The translations under genes and the position numbers were made by a program. Source: Mycolicibacterium goodii (lineage in GTDB: Bacteria > Actinomycetota > Actinomycetes > Mycobacteriales > Mycobacteriaceae). From it: 64,000 nucleotides of DNA. The notes under the pieces are model-generated. The model saw only the letters and a list, made by a program, of their open reading frames with translations. It searched no databases and was not told the DNA's origin. Location of the stretch: the NCBI RefSeq assembly GCF_001187505.1, contig NZ_CP012150.1:2914001-2978000 (forward strand), in the 5' to 3' direction. Shown piece after piece: positions 31,490 through 39,442 of the stretch. The first letter of the stretch is position 1; every line of letters begins with the position of its first letter.

Positions 31490-31798
31490 ATGCCGGAGCC
31501 GTTGGAAGTTGATTTCACAGGCCTGTTCATGTCGGCAGATCACCTCGACATGTACGAGGCGGAGCACACCCGGGCGCACCAGGCGGCAAACGCCGACATC
31601 GAAGCAGCCAGCTCAGGTTGGGTCGGGTCACCAGGTGAGGCGATCAAGGGCACATTGAGCCACCTCCAAGCCGTCGCCAGCCACATCAGCAATGAGCTTT
31701 CCCACCACCGTGACTCGTTCCGCCACATAGGCACCAAGTGCGACACCATCGACCAGGACGCCGCGGCGGAAATTATCGGTATCCGCCAGAATCTCTGA
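31490..31798 (+). CDS. WXG100-like / DUF2580-type ESX secretion target
   Basis: A 102-residue helical-hairpin protein starting MPEPLEVDFTGLFMSADHLD. The central SGWVGSPGEAI supplies the W-x-G turn, between two long amphipathic helices (residues 15-50 and 58-100). This is the pattern of type VII secretion substrates paired with EspA/EspC-type or toxin partners. The start at 31490 follows AAGGGGAAGC. It overlaps the next start codon by one base (TGATG), which is where the partner or toxin gene normally begins. Confidence 0.78.
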   Translation: MPEPLEVDFTGLFMSADHLDMYEAEHTRAHQAANADIEAASSGWVGSPGEAIKGTLSHLQAVASHISNELSHHRDSFRHIGTKCDTIDQDAAAEIIGIRQNL

Positions 31799-31884
31799 TG
31801 TCCGTCACCCTCGCCGACGTCGCCAACAACCTGGAGAAGCTCGGCAGAAACCAGGCCGACAACGTGACTGCTCGCCGACGATGA
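31798..31884 (+). pseudogene. Truncated T7SS toxin/partner gene
   Basis: A 28-codon frame reading MSVTLADVANNLEKLGRNQA and ending DNVTARRR-stop, translationally coupled to the WXG100-like gene (TGATG). Full-length partners in this position start with a similar MSVTLADV- helix and carry hundreds of residues including a toxin domain. Only the N-terminal helix survives. The next gene starts inside its stop codon (ATGA). Confidence 0.55.
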
Positions 31885-32225
31885 TCCGATTTACCAAACC
31901 GTCTGCGTGGCGGTACTTTTGGTCAACTGTAGGGGCGGCGTTTCTCACCTACTTCGTCGTGGTGCTTGTTGTCTACATCCTCGCCATAGCGACTGTCGAC
32001 CGACAGATGATGTCCGATGAGATGAAGCAACCAACAAACAGCTACGTAGGTCTTCTGATGTGGGACATCGTATTTGCGGGTCCGATTTTCATGTTGATGT
32101 TCTGGTTCATCACCCTCCCCGTCATCGTGGCCCTCGGGGCAATCCTGGCCTGCATCCGCGTCGATAACGCCACGGAGGCTACCGCGACTACGGGAGACCC
32201 CTCATCAACGATTGGCGACGACTGA
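31881..32225 (+). CDS. Two-span membrane protein
   Basis: A 114-residue protein with transmembrane helices at about 12-36 (STVGAAFLTYFVVVLVVYIL) and 60-90 (MWDIVFAGPIFMLMFWFITL and beyond), and a short charged tail. It overlaps the truncated T7SS partner gene by 4 bases. Its place behind a toxin remnant would fit a former immunity protein (inference). Confidence 0.6.
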   Translation: MIRFTKPSAWRYFWSTVGAAFLTYFVVVLVVYILAIATVDRQMMSDEMKQPTNSYVGLLMWDIVFAGPIFMLMFWFITLPVIVALGAILACIRVDNATEATATTGDPSSTIGDD

Positions 32226-32240
32226 CTTGGTGTTTCGCTC

Positions 32241-32570
32241 GTGAGTATGTTCGCCAAACCGACCGGGCGTCGCCTACTCAAGTCGGCACTCGCCGTCGTA
32301 CTCGTGTGCTGGGCCGTCGCCAGCACGACGGTCTGCGTAGGGTTCATCGCCAATCACGAAGGCGACCCCATGTCGACCGGGGAGGTGGTCCGTCTGGCGA
32401 TGATGTGCCTGGTGTTCTGGGGTCCGATTGCGATCATCACCCTATGGCCCGTGAGCATCCCGCTGATCGCCGGGCTCTCCGCATTCGTCGCATACGCCCA
32501 ATCTCGCGACTCCAGGTACCTCACAGCGGGCCGCGGGGCAGTGTGCGCAGAAGGCAACACCGACGCATAG
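32241..32570 (+). CDS. Two-span membrane protein, relative of the preceding gene
   Basis: A 109-residue protein: helices about 14-36 (LALVVLVCWAVASTT-like region) and 48-82 (LAMMCLVFWGPIAIITLWPV), with the same layout as the gene before it, including MW/FWGPI motifs, so the pair may be a duplication. Start at GTG 32241 or ATG 32247; no clear RBS. Confidence 0.55.
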   Translation: MSMFAKPTGRRLLKSALAVVLVCWAVASTTVCVGFIANHEGDPMSTGEVVRLAMMCLVFWGPIAIITLWPVSIPLIAGLSAFVAYAQSRDSRYLTAGRGAVCAEGNTDA

Positions 32571-32639
32571 CCGAAGTCTCTGATCTGCAATGTCGGTGCG
32601 ACACGGTCGAGGGCAACTGTCCATCGGAAGGTTGCACCC

Positions 32640-33500
32640 ATGTCATACGTGAGTCCCACCGACTTCGTCGGCAAGATGATCGACGCCGGCGAGGCCAAGG
32701 CCCATATGTCGACCCGCGACACACTCATCCGGGCCTATATGGCCGGCGCGATCCTGGCCATCGCCGCGGCCTTCGCCGTCACCATCACCGTGCAGACCGG
32801 CAACGCCCTGGCCGGTGCGATCCTGTTCCCGGTCGGGTTCTGCCTGCTCTATCTGCTCGGCTTCGATCTGCTCACGGGCGTCTTCACCCTCGTCCCGCTC
32901 GCATTGCTGGACAAGCGGCGCGGTGTCACGGTACGAACGGTGCTGCGCAACTGGGGCTGGGTTTTTCTCGGCAACTTCGCCGGCGCGCTGACGGTCGCGC
33001 TCATGATGGCGATCGTCTTCACCTACGGCTTCAGCGTCGACCCCAACGAGGTGGGGCAGCGCATCGGCGAGATCGGGCACAGCCGCACCGTCGGCTACGC
33101 CGAGCACGGGGCCGCGGGCATGCTCACGCTGTTCATCCGCGGCGTGTTGTGCAACTGGATGGTGTCGACCGGTGTGGTCGCGGCAATGATGTCAACCAGT
33201 GTGTCGGGCAAGGTCATCGGGATGTGGATGCCGGTGATGCTGTTCTTCTACATGGGCTTCGAGCACTCGGTGGTCAACATGTTCCTGTTCCCGTCTGGAC
33301 TGATGCTCGGCGGTGACTTCTCGATCGCCGACTATTTCATCTGGAACGAGATTCCCACGGCGGTGGGCAATCTCGTCGGCGGCCTCACCTTCGTCGGGCT
33401 CACGTTGTTCGCGACCCACGCCCGCACCGCGGCCCCCAGATTCGCGATCCCGGCAGTTACCCAAACCAACGGCGCCGAAGCGAGGAAGATCAGCGCATGA
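32640..33500 (+). CDS. Formate/nitrite transporter (FNT) family channel, cyanate-linked
   Basis: A 286-residue protein with six to seven membrane helices and the FNT pattern: AYMAGAILAIAAAFAV, GFDLLTGVFTLVPLAL (the FELFTG-like re-entrant loop), IRGVLCNWMVSTGVVAA and GFEHSVVNMFLFP, which contains the selectivity His region. FNT channels pass formate, nitrite or hydrosulphide. Its stop overlaps the start of cyanase (ATGA), so the imported anion here is probably cyanate or a related monovalent anion. Confidence 0.9.
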   Translation: MSYVSPTDFVGKMIDAGEAKAHMSTRDTLIRAYMAGAILAIAAAFAVTITVQTGNALAGAILFPVGFCLLYLLGFDLLTGVFTLVPLALLDKRRGVTVRTVLRNWGWVFLGNFAGALTVALMMAIVFTYGFSVDPNEVGQRIGEIGHSRTVGYAEHGAAGMLTLFIRGVLCNWMVSTGVVAAMMSTSVSGKVIGMWMPVMLFFYMGFEHSVVNMFLFPSGLMLGGDFSIADYFIWNEIPTAVGNLVGGLTFVGLTLFATHARTAAPRFAIPAVTQTNGAEARKISA

Positions 33501-33946
33501 CCCCGATCATGCCGAAGGCCGACGCCGCCGAACTGGTGGTTGCGGCCAGAATCCGAAAGAAGCTCAGCTGGGCCGATATCGCAAACCATCTCGACGCGCC
33601 ACTGGTGTGGTGCGTGGCGGCGCTGCTCGGCCAGCATCCGGTGACCGCCGCCCAGGCGCAGAAGGTGTGCGCCCTGCTGGACCTCGACGACGCCGTTGCC
33701 GAGAGTCTGCAATTGCAGCCGGCTCGCGGCATCGACCCCGCGATGCTGTCCGATCCCACGATCTACCGGTTCCACGAGGCGCTCAACGTGTACGGGCCGG
33801 CGATCAAAGAACTCATCCACGAAGAGTTCGGCGACGGCATCATGAGTGCGATCAACTTCAAGGTCGACATCCATCGTCGGCCCGACCCCGACGGCGACCG
33901 GGTGGTGGTCACATTCGACGGGAAGTTCCTCGACTACCGCTGGTGA
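33497..33946 (+). CDS. cynS: Cyanate hydratase (cyanase)
   Basis: A 149-residue protein that converts cyanate and bicarbonate to ammonia and CO2 as a decamer. N-terminal HTH-like helices (KKLSWADIANHLDAPLVWCV). The C-terminal catalytic part contains YRFHEALNVYG (active Arg and Glu) and GIMSAINFKVDI (active Ser), the three invariant residues. Length matches the family (about 150-156). Coupled to the FNT channel gene by a 4-base overlap. Confidence 0.95.
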   Translation: MTPIMPKADAAELVVAARIRKKLSWADIANHLDAPLVWCVAALLGQHPVTAAQAQKVCALLDLDDAVAESLQLQPARGIDPAMLSDPTIYRFHEALNVYGPAIKELIHEEFGDGIMSAINFKVDIHRRPDPDGDRVVVTFDGKFLDYRW

Positions 33947-34062
33947 CGTTTCGACAGCTGCCAATCCTGCGGGATGTCAACGGTTTCGAACGCAACCGCA
34001 ACGTGGACGCAACACGGCGTGGGTAGCTTCAGGCCGTTCGACGACTGGGGGAGGACAACTGG

Positions 34063-35421
34063 ATGGACGCGTCGTTCGCGCAAGCCGCGGCTGAAACCAT
34101 CATGAAGGGCATCGGGCGGCGCGACTTCGTGCGGGCCGTCGCCGCAATGGGAGCAGGCGTCGGCCTCACCACCACGGCCGCCGCCTGCGCGGCGGCCGGC
34201 GAAACACCCAAGGCGACCGGCGCCGCCCCCGGGAACTTCGAGATCCTGCAACCCGACCACGGCGACATCACCGGTGACCACTACCTGCAGTCGAACCCAG
34301 ACCAGGTGCTGTGGGGCTATGTGCCCACCGTCCATGCCGCACCCGTCATGCGGATGCGTTCGGAAGAGACGATCACCATCGACACCGTCTCTCACGAGGG
34401 AATCCTCGAAGACCAGGGGCGCAACCCCGTCGAGTACTTCGGCGGCAAGGGCGTGGACGAATCCAGCGTCCTGCAGGACGCGATCGCCGTCGCCGCCGAC
34501 TACAACCGCACGCCGCGCAACTTCGACAAGGACGGCCCGCACGTGATCACCGGGCCGGTGTTCGTCGACGGCGCACAGCCTGGTGACGTGCTGAAAATCG
34601 AGACGCTGCAGGCACTTCCGCGGGTGCCCTACGGCGTGGTGTCCAGCCGCCATGGCAAAGGCGCGTTGGCCCGCAAGGCCGACGGCTCCGCGCCGGACGG
34701 CATCAGCCTCGACGAGGTGATGCCGCCCGTGGCCGGCGACGGCCGCCCGAGCGGCAACCCCACCGCGTACGGCAACGTTTCCACGTTCACGGCCGTCGAG
34801 GACGGTCACGGCATCATGTCCTACGGCGACGCGCGCGTGCGGTTCCCGCTGTCGCCGTTCATGGGGATCATGGGCGTGGCGTTCTCGCAGGACCGCGATC
34901 TCACCGCGCCCACGGCGAATTCGATTCCACCGACCATCGGCGGCGGCAACATCGACATCCGCCTGCTGGGCGAGGGGTCGACGCTGTACCTGCCGGTGTT
35001 CGCCGAGGGCGCGCTGTTCTACGTCGGGGATCCGCACATGGCGATGGGCGACGGGGAAGTGGCGCTGACCGCGATGGAGGGATCGCTTCGCGGTACCTAC
35101 CGCCTCACGGTGTGCAAGCCGGGATCCGGCGACGCGCCGTCGGTGGCGTACCACTATCCATTCGCCGAGACCGACGACGCGTGGGTACCGATCGGGCTCT
35201 CAGACCCCGACGGTGCGGTCGACGGCAACGGCACCGACCTGGACGTCGCAATGCGCCGAGCCGTGATCAATGCCCTGGACTTCCTGCAGAACGATCAGGG
35301 TATGGACCGCGCGACGGCCTACGCGTACCTCTCTGCGGCTTCTGATTTCGCGGTGTCACAGGTCGTCGACCGCACCGTCGGGGTGCACGGCCAGATCTAC
35401 AAGTCGCACTTCGCGGCGTAA
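34063..35421 (+). CDS. Tat-exported acetamidase/formamidase family protein
   Basis: A 452-residue protein. The N-terminus IGRRDFVRAVAAMGAGVGL is a twin-arginine signal, followed by TTTAAACAAAGE, which might be a lipobox (AAAC). The mature part is an acetamidase/formamidase fold: VITGPVFVDGAQPGDVLKIE, HGIMSYGDARVRFPLSPFMG, GGNIDIRLLGEGSTLYLPVF, GDPHMAMGDGEVALTAMEG. The usual cytosolic enzyme is the amiE product at 51589; this exported paralogue may release ammonia from amides outside the membrane. It lies 116 bases behind cynS, another ammonia-producing gene. Confidence 0.85.
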   Translation: MDASFAQAAAETIMKGIGRRDFVRAVAAMGAGVGLTTTAAACAAAGETPKATGAAPGNFEILQPDHGDITGDHYLQSNPDQVLWGYVPTVHAAPVMRMRSEETITIDTVSHEGILEDQGRNPVEYFGGKGVDESSVLQDAIAVAADYNRTPRNFDKDGPHVITGPVFVDGAQPGDVLKIETLQALPRVPYGVVSSRHGKGALARKADGSAPDGISLDEVMPPVAGDGRPSGNPTAYGNVSTFTAVEDGHGIMSYGDARVRFPLSPFMGIMGVAFSQDRDLTAPTANSIPPTIGGGNIDIRLLGEGSTLYLPVFAEGALFYVGDPHMAMGDGEVALTAMEGSLRGTYRLTVCKPGSGDAPSVAYHYPFAETDDAWVPIGLSDPDGAVDGNGTDLDVAMRRAVINALDFLQNDQGMDRATAYAYLSAASDFAVSQVVDRTVGVHGQIYKSHFAA

Positions 35422-35431
35422 AGCCGACGGG

Positions 35432-35773
35432 TCAGCTCTCGCAGCCCACCCCGTTGCCGTCGCGGTCGAGGTCGTACTCGTCGGGACCGACGACTTGCAC
35501 CGGACCATCCACGTACTCCGGGCCGTTGCCGCTACCGCTGGCGCAGTCGACGTCGCTGGCGATCGGCACGCATGCGCCCTCATAGCTGGAGTGGCAGTTC
35601 GACTGCTGCGAGGCGGGCGCAGCGACGACGGCAGGGGCCAACGGCAGGCTTGAGATGCAGTCCATTGTCAGGGCTGTCAATATTCGCACGGCGGCAAATA
35701 TAGCCTGCGTCAATTTCAGGCGTGCGGGTTTTCGGAATCGCCAAGTCGGGCCGTCAGCCGGTGGACGGCACAC
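35432..35773 (-). CDS. Excalibur calcium-binding domain protein, secreted
   Basis: A protein of up to 113 residues. A hydrophobic segment (IFAAVRILTALTM and LPLAPAVVAAPASQ) suggests export. Mature Cys-rich part: NCHSSYEGACVPIASDVDC, then DEYDLDRDGNGVGCES. The D-x-D-x-D-G-x-G-C-E end is the Excalibur motif found in surface proteins. The exact start is uncertain. It is convergent with the acetamidase-like gene, 10 bases apart. Confidence 0.8.
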   Translation of the reverse strand: MCRPPADGPTWRFRKPARLKLTQAIFAAVRILTALTMDCISSLPLAPAVVAAPASQQSNCHSSYEGACVPIASDVDCASGSGNGPEYVDGPVQVVGPDEYDLDRDGNGVGCES

Positions 35774-36061
35774 CTGATGACGGTCACCGACACAGGGTGT
35801 GACACAAGTTTCAATTCGGAGGTGAAACTCCCGGTCATCGCCGATTTGTGCCGACGAGAAGCGATGAATTTCGGAAACGCTGATAACGCAACGCCTCTGG
35901 CATCCGACATATATCGCGGGGGGTCAAGGTATTGCGTAGTCGTCCGGATATAGAGGCGGCGAGATCGTCAAGAGTCGGTCTAGCAATTTCCCAAACCGAA
36001 CGTCGCACGATCGCTTGCCATTTCGCTGGTGAGCGGCGTGAGAAGCAAGGCGAAGGAGTAC

Positions 36062-36589
36062 ATGATGGACCTCAAGAAGCTCGCAGTTACGACCACGATG
36101 ACCGGTGCGTTGGGCCTCGGCGCGCTCGGGCTGGGTATGGGCGCTGCGCACGCGGAACCCGCGACGCCTGATCCGCGGCCCGCTCCAGTGGTTCCGGACG
36201 TGAATGTGCCGGGTGTGAATGTGCCTGATGTGAACGTGCCCAGCGTGAACGTGCCTGATGTGAACGTGCCCAGCGTGAACGTGCCTGATGTGAACGTTCC
36301 CAGCGTGAACCTGCCTGATGTGAACCTGCCCGATGTGAACCTGCCCGACGTGGAGTTCCCCGCAGTGAGCAGCTACTTCCGCTTGGATACGGCGCTCACG
36401 CCCGGTCAGCTGATGAATGAGCGAGTCATCAACGGTGTCGAGAACCCGTTCTTCGGAATTGCGCCCGGCCAGCTGAAGAAGCTGCCGACGGTGGACGGGA
36501 TCGACAACCCGTTCTTCGACGAGCGACCCGGCCACTGGGACATCCCTGGTGAGATCTCGGTCGAAACCCCGGACGAGCCGACGTCCTAA
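36062..36589 (+). CDS. Secreted protein with (V-N-V-P-[DS]) pentapeptide repeats
   Basis: A 175-residue preprotein. A Sec signal (residues 2-36, ending MGAAHAEP). Then a run of about 13 five-residue units of the form VNVPD / VNVPS / VNLPD (residues about 45-108). The C-terminal part holds two similar units, VINGVENPFFGIAPGQL and VDGIDNPFFDERPGHW. DNA under the repeats is a 15/30-bp tandem array (36199-36360). AAGGAG lies ahead of ATG 36062. Function unknown; the rigid Pro-spaced rod suggests a wall-spanning spacer. Confidence 0.75.
   Translation: MMDLKKLAVTTTMTGALGLGALGLGMGAAHAEPATPDPRPAPVVPDVNVPGVNVPDVNVPSVNVPDVNVPSVNVPDVNVPSVNLPDVNLPDVNLPDVEFPAVSSYFRLDTALTPGQLMNERVINGVENPFFGIAPGQLKKLPTVDGIDNPFFDERPGHWDIPGEISVETPDEPTS
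36199..36360. repeat. 15-bp tandem coding repeat array
   Basis: Units such as GTGAACGTGCCTGAT and GTGAACGTGCCCAGC alternate, giving a 30-bp higher-order period, with later units shifting to GTGAACCTGCCCGAT. The array lies entirely inside the secreted protein gene. It is a likely site of length variation by slippage. Confidence 0.85.
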
Positions 36590-36602
36590 ACCGCGGCACG
36601 GG

Positions 36603-36629
36603 GGCCGCCCTGCCACAGGTGGGGCGGCC
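36603..36629. terminator. Hairpin terminator
   Basis: GGCCGCCC (36603-36610) pairs with GGGCGGCC (36622-36629) over an 11-base loop, just after the repeat-protein stop and ahead of the convergent GNAT gene. Confidence 0.7.
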
Positions 36630-36675
36630 ATCCCCGTCGACGGGGCCCACGGTGCGGCGCAGTTGTCCCTCTGCC

Positions 36676-36987
36676 TCAGCGGCGGTCGGTGATGTCGGCG
36701 TACTCGGGGTGCTTGTCGATGAACTCGGCGACCATCCAGCATGACGGCACGATGCGCAGCCCGGCCGCGCGGGTGGACCGCAACGCCTCGGCGATCATGA
36801 TCGTGGCCAACCCGCGGCCGCGGAACTGCGGGAGCACCTCGGTGTGCGGGAAGATGCGGCGGCCATCGCGGTCGTGATACTCGGCGAGGCCGACCGTCCT
36901 GCCGTCTACTGCGATCGTGAACCGGTCAGGGTGCTCGGTGACGATCGTGGCAGCACCGGTGCGGTCGAGCTGGGTCTCGGTACTCAT
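36676..36987 (-). CDS. YjdJ-type GNAT N-acetyltransferase
   Basis: A 103-residue minimal GNAT: RFTIAVDGRTVGLAEYHDRDGR, then HTEVLPQFRGRGLATIMIAEAL (acetyl-CoA binding Q/R-x-x-G-x-G/A motif) and LRIVPSCWMVAEFIDKHPEY, the C-terminal Cys/His-containing end of the small GNAT class. The start at 36987 follows GGAGGTTTG. Substrate unknown. Confidence 0.85.
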   Translation of the reverse strand: MSTETQLDRTGAATIVTEHPDRFTIAVDGRTVGLAEYHDRDGRRIFPHTEVLPQFRGRGLATIMIAEALRSTRAAGLRIVPSCWMVAEFIDKHPEYADITDRR

Positions 36988-37094
36988 CAAACCTCCATTC
37001 GCCGATACCCCACGATAACCAGCCGTTTGAAAGCGCCCTGCCGTCACCGTTTTTGCGAGGCCCGACGCCGACGGCGGGCACCTAAACTCGGCAC

Positions 37095-37277
37095 ATGACC
37101 AAGAAACGCCTCGCGATCGCCGGCCTGGCCTTCGGGTTGCTGGCGCTGATCGCCGGGGTGTTGCAACTGTCGGTGTATTTCACCGCAGGTGCGCCGCGGT
37201 CGGTGGTGGTGGGCATCTTCGCGGTGAGCGTCGGGGTGTCGGTGACGTTGGCTTCCGTGCAATCGCTGCGTCGCTGA
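37095..37277 (+). CDS. Small two-span membrane protein
   Basis: A 60-residue protein with two hydrophobic helices (LAIAGLAFGLLALIAGVLQL and VVVGIFAVSVGVSVTLASV) and basic ends (MTKKR..., SLRR). No family recognised. Plausible because of a proper start and charge pattern. Confidence 0.55.
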   Translation: MTKKRLAIAGLAFGLLALIAGVLQLSVYFTAGAPRSVVVGIFAVSVGVSVTLASVQSLRR

Positions 37278-37397
37278 CCCCGGTCGGCGTCGATAGTTTT
37301 TATCGCAAGTGCATATCTTTGCAAACTTTGCCAGAATTCTTCCATGGTGTGCAACGCTCCTCTTCTCGGCGTCAATCGCGCGTGGGAGGAGCGCAAA

Positions 37398-38711
37398 ATG
37401 GTTAGCTGGCGCAAGCAATTGGTTCCCGCGATCGCGGCCGCATCGCTGCTCCTGGCGTCGGGCACCATGCCGGGTGTGGTCAGTCGGGCCGAAGAGGCGA
37501 TTCTGATTCCGGGGGCGACGGTTCTCAAGCCGATCAACCCGTTCTACTCGGCCATTGCCAAGGACTATCCGAAGATCGGCATCAACTTCCACGACGACGA
37601 GATGCCCGAGATCGTCGACTATTCGCAAGAAGCGCTCGACTCCGACAGAGCGCTCGCCGACGGCGTGAAACAAACGATGATCGCTGTGCGGCAAACCGAC
37701 GGCAAGGTCGTGATCATCGGCGAATCGATGGGTTCGATGGTCGCCGCCAGGGTGGCCAAGGAACTTGCCGCCCAACCGGATGCGCCGTCAACCGACGACG
37801 TCCGCTTTGTCCTGATCGCCCCACCGGAAGCCGGTGTCGCCGAGTACTTCCGGGAGGGCACGTTCATCCCCATCCTGAACTACCGAGTGAAACGCGTTGC
37901 GACGTCGCCGTATCCCACGACGATCGTGATCGGGGAGTACGACGGCTGGGCCGACCCACCCGATCGACCGTGGAATCTGCTGGCGACTGCCAACGCGCTC
38001 CTGGGCATCCTCTACGTGCACGGTGTACCGATAGCCACCACCGACCCGGACGACGTGCCGCCGGAAAACGTGACGACCATCCCGGGCAACGAAGACCACG
38101 GGCCCATCACCACGATGCTGGTGCCGACCAAGAACCTGCCGCTCACCCAGTTGTTGCGCGACCTCGGCGTGCCCGACAAACTCGTCGACAAGTTCGATGC
38201 GGTCCTGCGTCCCATGATCGATTCGGCGTACGTCCGGCACGACCAACCCGGCGATACGCGGCCGTATCTCGCGGACGGCAAGATTCAGCGCAATGTCGAG
38301 AGCAATGTCGAGAGCGATGTCGAGAGTCCGCAAGAGGCTGACGCTGGCGAGGTGAGCATCGCCGGTGACGATGAAACCGCCGATGCGGACGCCAAAGACG
38401 TCGGCACCCAGAAACTTGCGGGTGGTGACTCGAAGGACGTCACGAAAGCCCTTGCGAAAGACACTCCCAAGGACGTGACCAAGGACGTCACGAAAGACAC
38501 TGCCAAGGACGTCACGAAGGACGTCACCAAGGACGTCACGAAGGCTGAGGACGCCGTGAAGAGCGATGCCCGAGCCGATGACGACAGTGAGAAGAAGAAG
38601 ACTCCTCGCGAGACGCGCCGAGAGCGCCGCAAGGAGCAACGTGATGAGATCCGCGAGAAGCCCGAGGCTGAGACCAAGGCCGAGCCCGAGACCAAGGCTG
38701 AGTCTGAGTGA
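37398..38711 (+). CDS. Secreted PE-PPE-type serine hydrolase with KDVT repeats
   Basis: A 437-residue protein. Signal peptide (VPAIAAASLLLASGTMPGVV). PE-PPE/cutinase-like alpha/beta hydrolase domain at about 30-290: nucleophile in VVIIGESMGSMVA (Ser near 114), acid region VIGEYDGWADPP and His in NEDHGPI. The C-terminal ~150 residues are low-complexity and charged: ESNVESDVES, at least eight KDVTKD-type units, then a Lys/Glu-rich tail. The start at 37398 follows GGGAGGAGCG. Similar mycobacterial proteins act on lipids at the cell surface. The charged tail might anchor it to the wall. Confidence 0.82.
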   Translation: MVSWRKQLVPAIAAASLLLASGTMPGVVSRAEEAILIPGATVLKPINPFYSAIAKDYPKIGINFHDDEMPEIVDYSQEALDSDRALADGVKQTMIAVRQTDGKVVIIGESMGSMVAARVAKELAAQPDAPSTDDVRFVLIAPPEAGVAEYFREGTFIPILNYRVKRVATSPYPTTIVIGEYDGWADPPDRPWNLLATANALLGILYVHGVPIATTDPDDVPPENVTTIPGNEDHGPITTMLVPTKNLPLTQLLRDLGVPDKLVDKFDAVLRPMIDSAYVRHDQPGDTRPYLADGKIQRNVESNVESDVESPQEADAGEVSIAGDDETADADAKDVGTQKLAGGDSKDVTKALAKDTPKDVTKDVTKDTAKDVTKDVTKDVTKAEDAVKSDARADDDSEKKKTPRETRRERRKEQRDEIREKPEAETKAEPETKAESE

Positions 38712-38719
38712 GTGCGTGT

Positions 38720-38780
38720 GCCGAACGTTGGCTTGTGTGCGTACTTTTCGCGAAAACTCGCACACAAGCCAACGTTCGGC
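38720..38780. terminator. 22-bp perfect inverted repeat between convergent genes
   Basis: The arm 38720-38741 (GCCGAACGTTGGCTTGTGTG...) is fully complementary to 38759-38780, with a 17-base loop containing a further short palindrome (TTTTCGCGAAAA). It ends four bases before the next gene's stop codon. Length and perfection exceed a simple terminator. Confidence 0.75.
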
Positions 38781-38783
38781 CCA

Positions 38784-39395
38784 TCAGTCATCGTCGGGAT
38801 CGCGTTCGGAGTCCGGAACGTTGAGCCGTCGTGCGAGCATCAGCACGATGTCACGGATCGGCGCCTCGCGCAGCGCCCCCCACTCCGGGCCGACCGCGAA
38901 ACCGGCGTCGGTCGCCACGAAGCGGTAACCGGGGAAATCACGCCGCGGGTTGAGCGGAAACTTCATCTCCCACAACCGTTCCGCGACCGCCACCGCGGCG
39001 TCGCCGGGCATGGGGCGGTCGATTCCGAGCGGCACACAGATGTCCTGGGTGTGCACCAGGACGTCCATCAACGGATCAACGACCTTGGTCATCGGCGGGT
39101 GCCTGCGCGAGCCGACCATGGCGCGCAACCGCGCCGTGATGGTGGCGGGGTCGGAGGTGTCGTCCTTCGTCATCCGGTTGATCATGGCGTCGAGTCGGAA
39201 TCCCGATCTGATCATCGCGCGAACATAGTCGCCACGGCCGGCGTCCACATGCGTGAGGTGCGCCGCGACGTCGCGCACGGTCCAGCCTGCGCACAACGAC
39301 GGTGTCGACCACTGCCCGGGATCGAAGGTGTCGAGGAGATCGGCGAGCTGTCGACGTTGGTCGTCGACGTGTCGCCAGATCGTGTCGGAGTCCAT
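38784..39395 (-). CDS. Mycothiol-dependent maleylpyruvate isomerase-fold (MDMPI/DinB-like) protein
   Basis: A 203-residue four-helix protein: WRHVDDQRRQLADLLDTFDP, then SLCAGWTVRDVAAHLTHVDAG (metal His, the W-x-V-x-D-x-x-x-H motif) and VDPLMDVLVHTQDICVPLGI with the second His and Asp/Gln. The TIGR03083-type family includes mycothiol-dependent enzymes, fitting an actinobacterium. ATG 39395 is preferred over 39401 for spacing to GAAGGA. Substrate unknown. Confidence 0.88.
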   Translation of the reverse strand: MDSDTIWRHVDDQRRQLADLLDTFDPGQWSTPSLCAGWTVRDVAAHLTHVDAGRGDYVRAMIRSGFRLDAMINRMTKDDTSDPATITARLRAMVGSRRHPPMTKVVDPLMDVLVHTQDICVPLGIDRPMPGDAAVAVAERLWEMKFPLNPRRDFPGYRFVATDAGFAVGPEWGALREAPIRDIVLMLARRLNVPDSERDPDDD

Positions 39396-39442
39396 GATCA
39401 TTCCTTCGCCGCTGGATCCCGACCAGAATAGTCAGCGCGCGG

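Noticed and set aside
36199..36360. Regularly repeated short DNA units considered as a CRISPR array
   Set aside because: Units are 15 bp without unique spacers, in frame within a secreted protein gene, and translate into a regular pentapeptide repeat.
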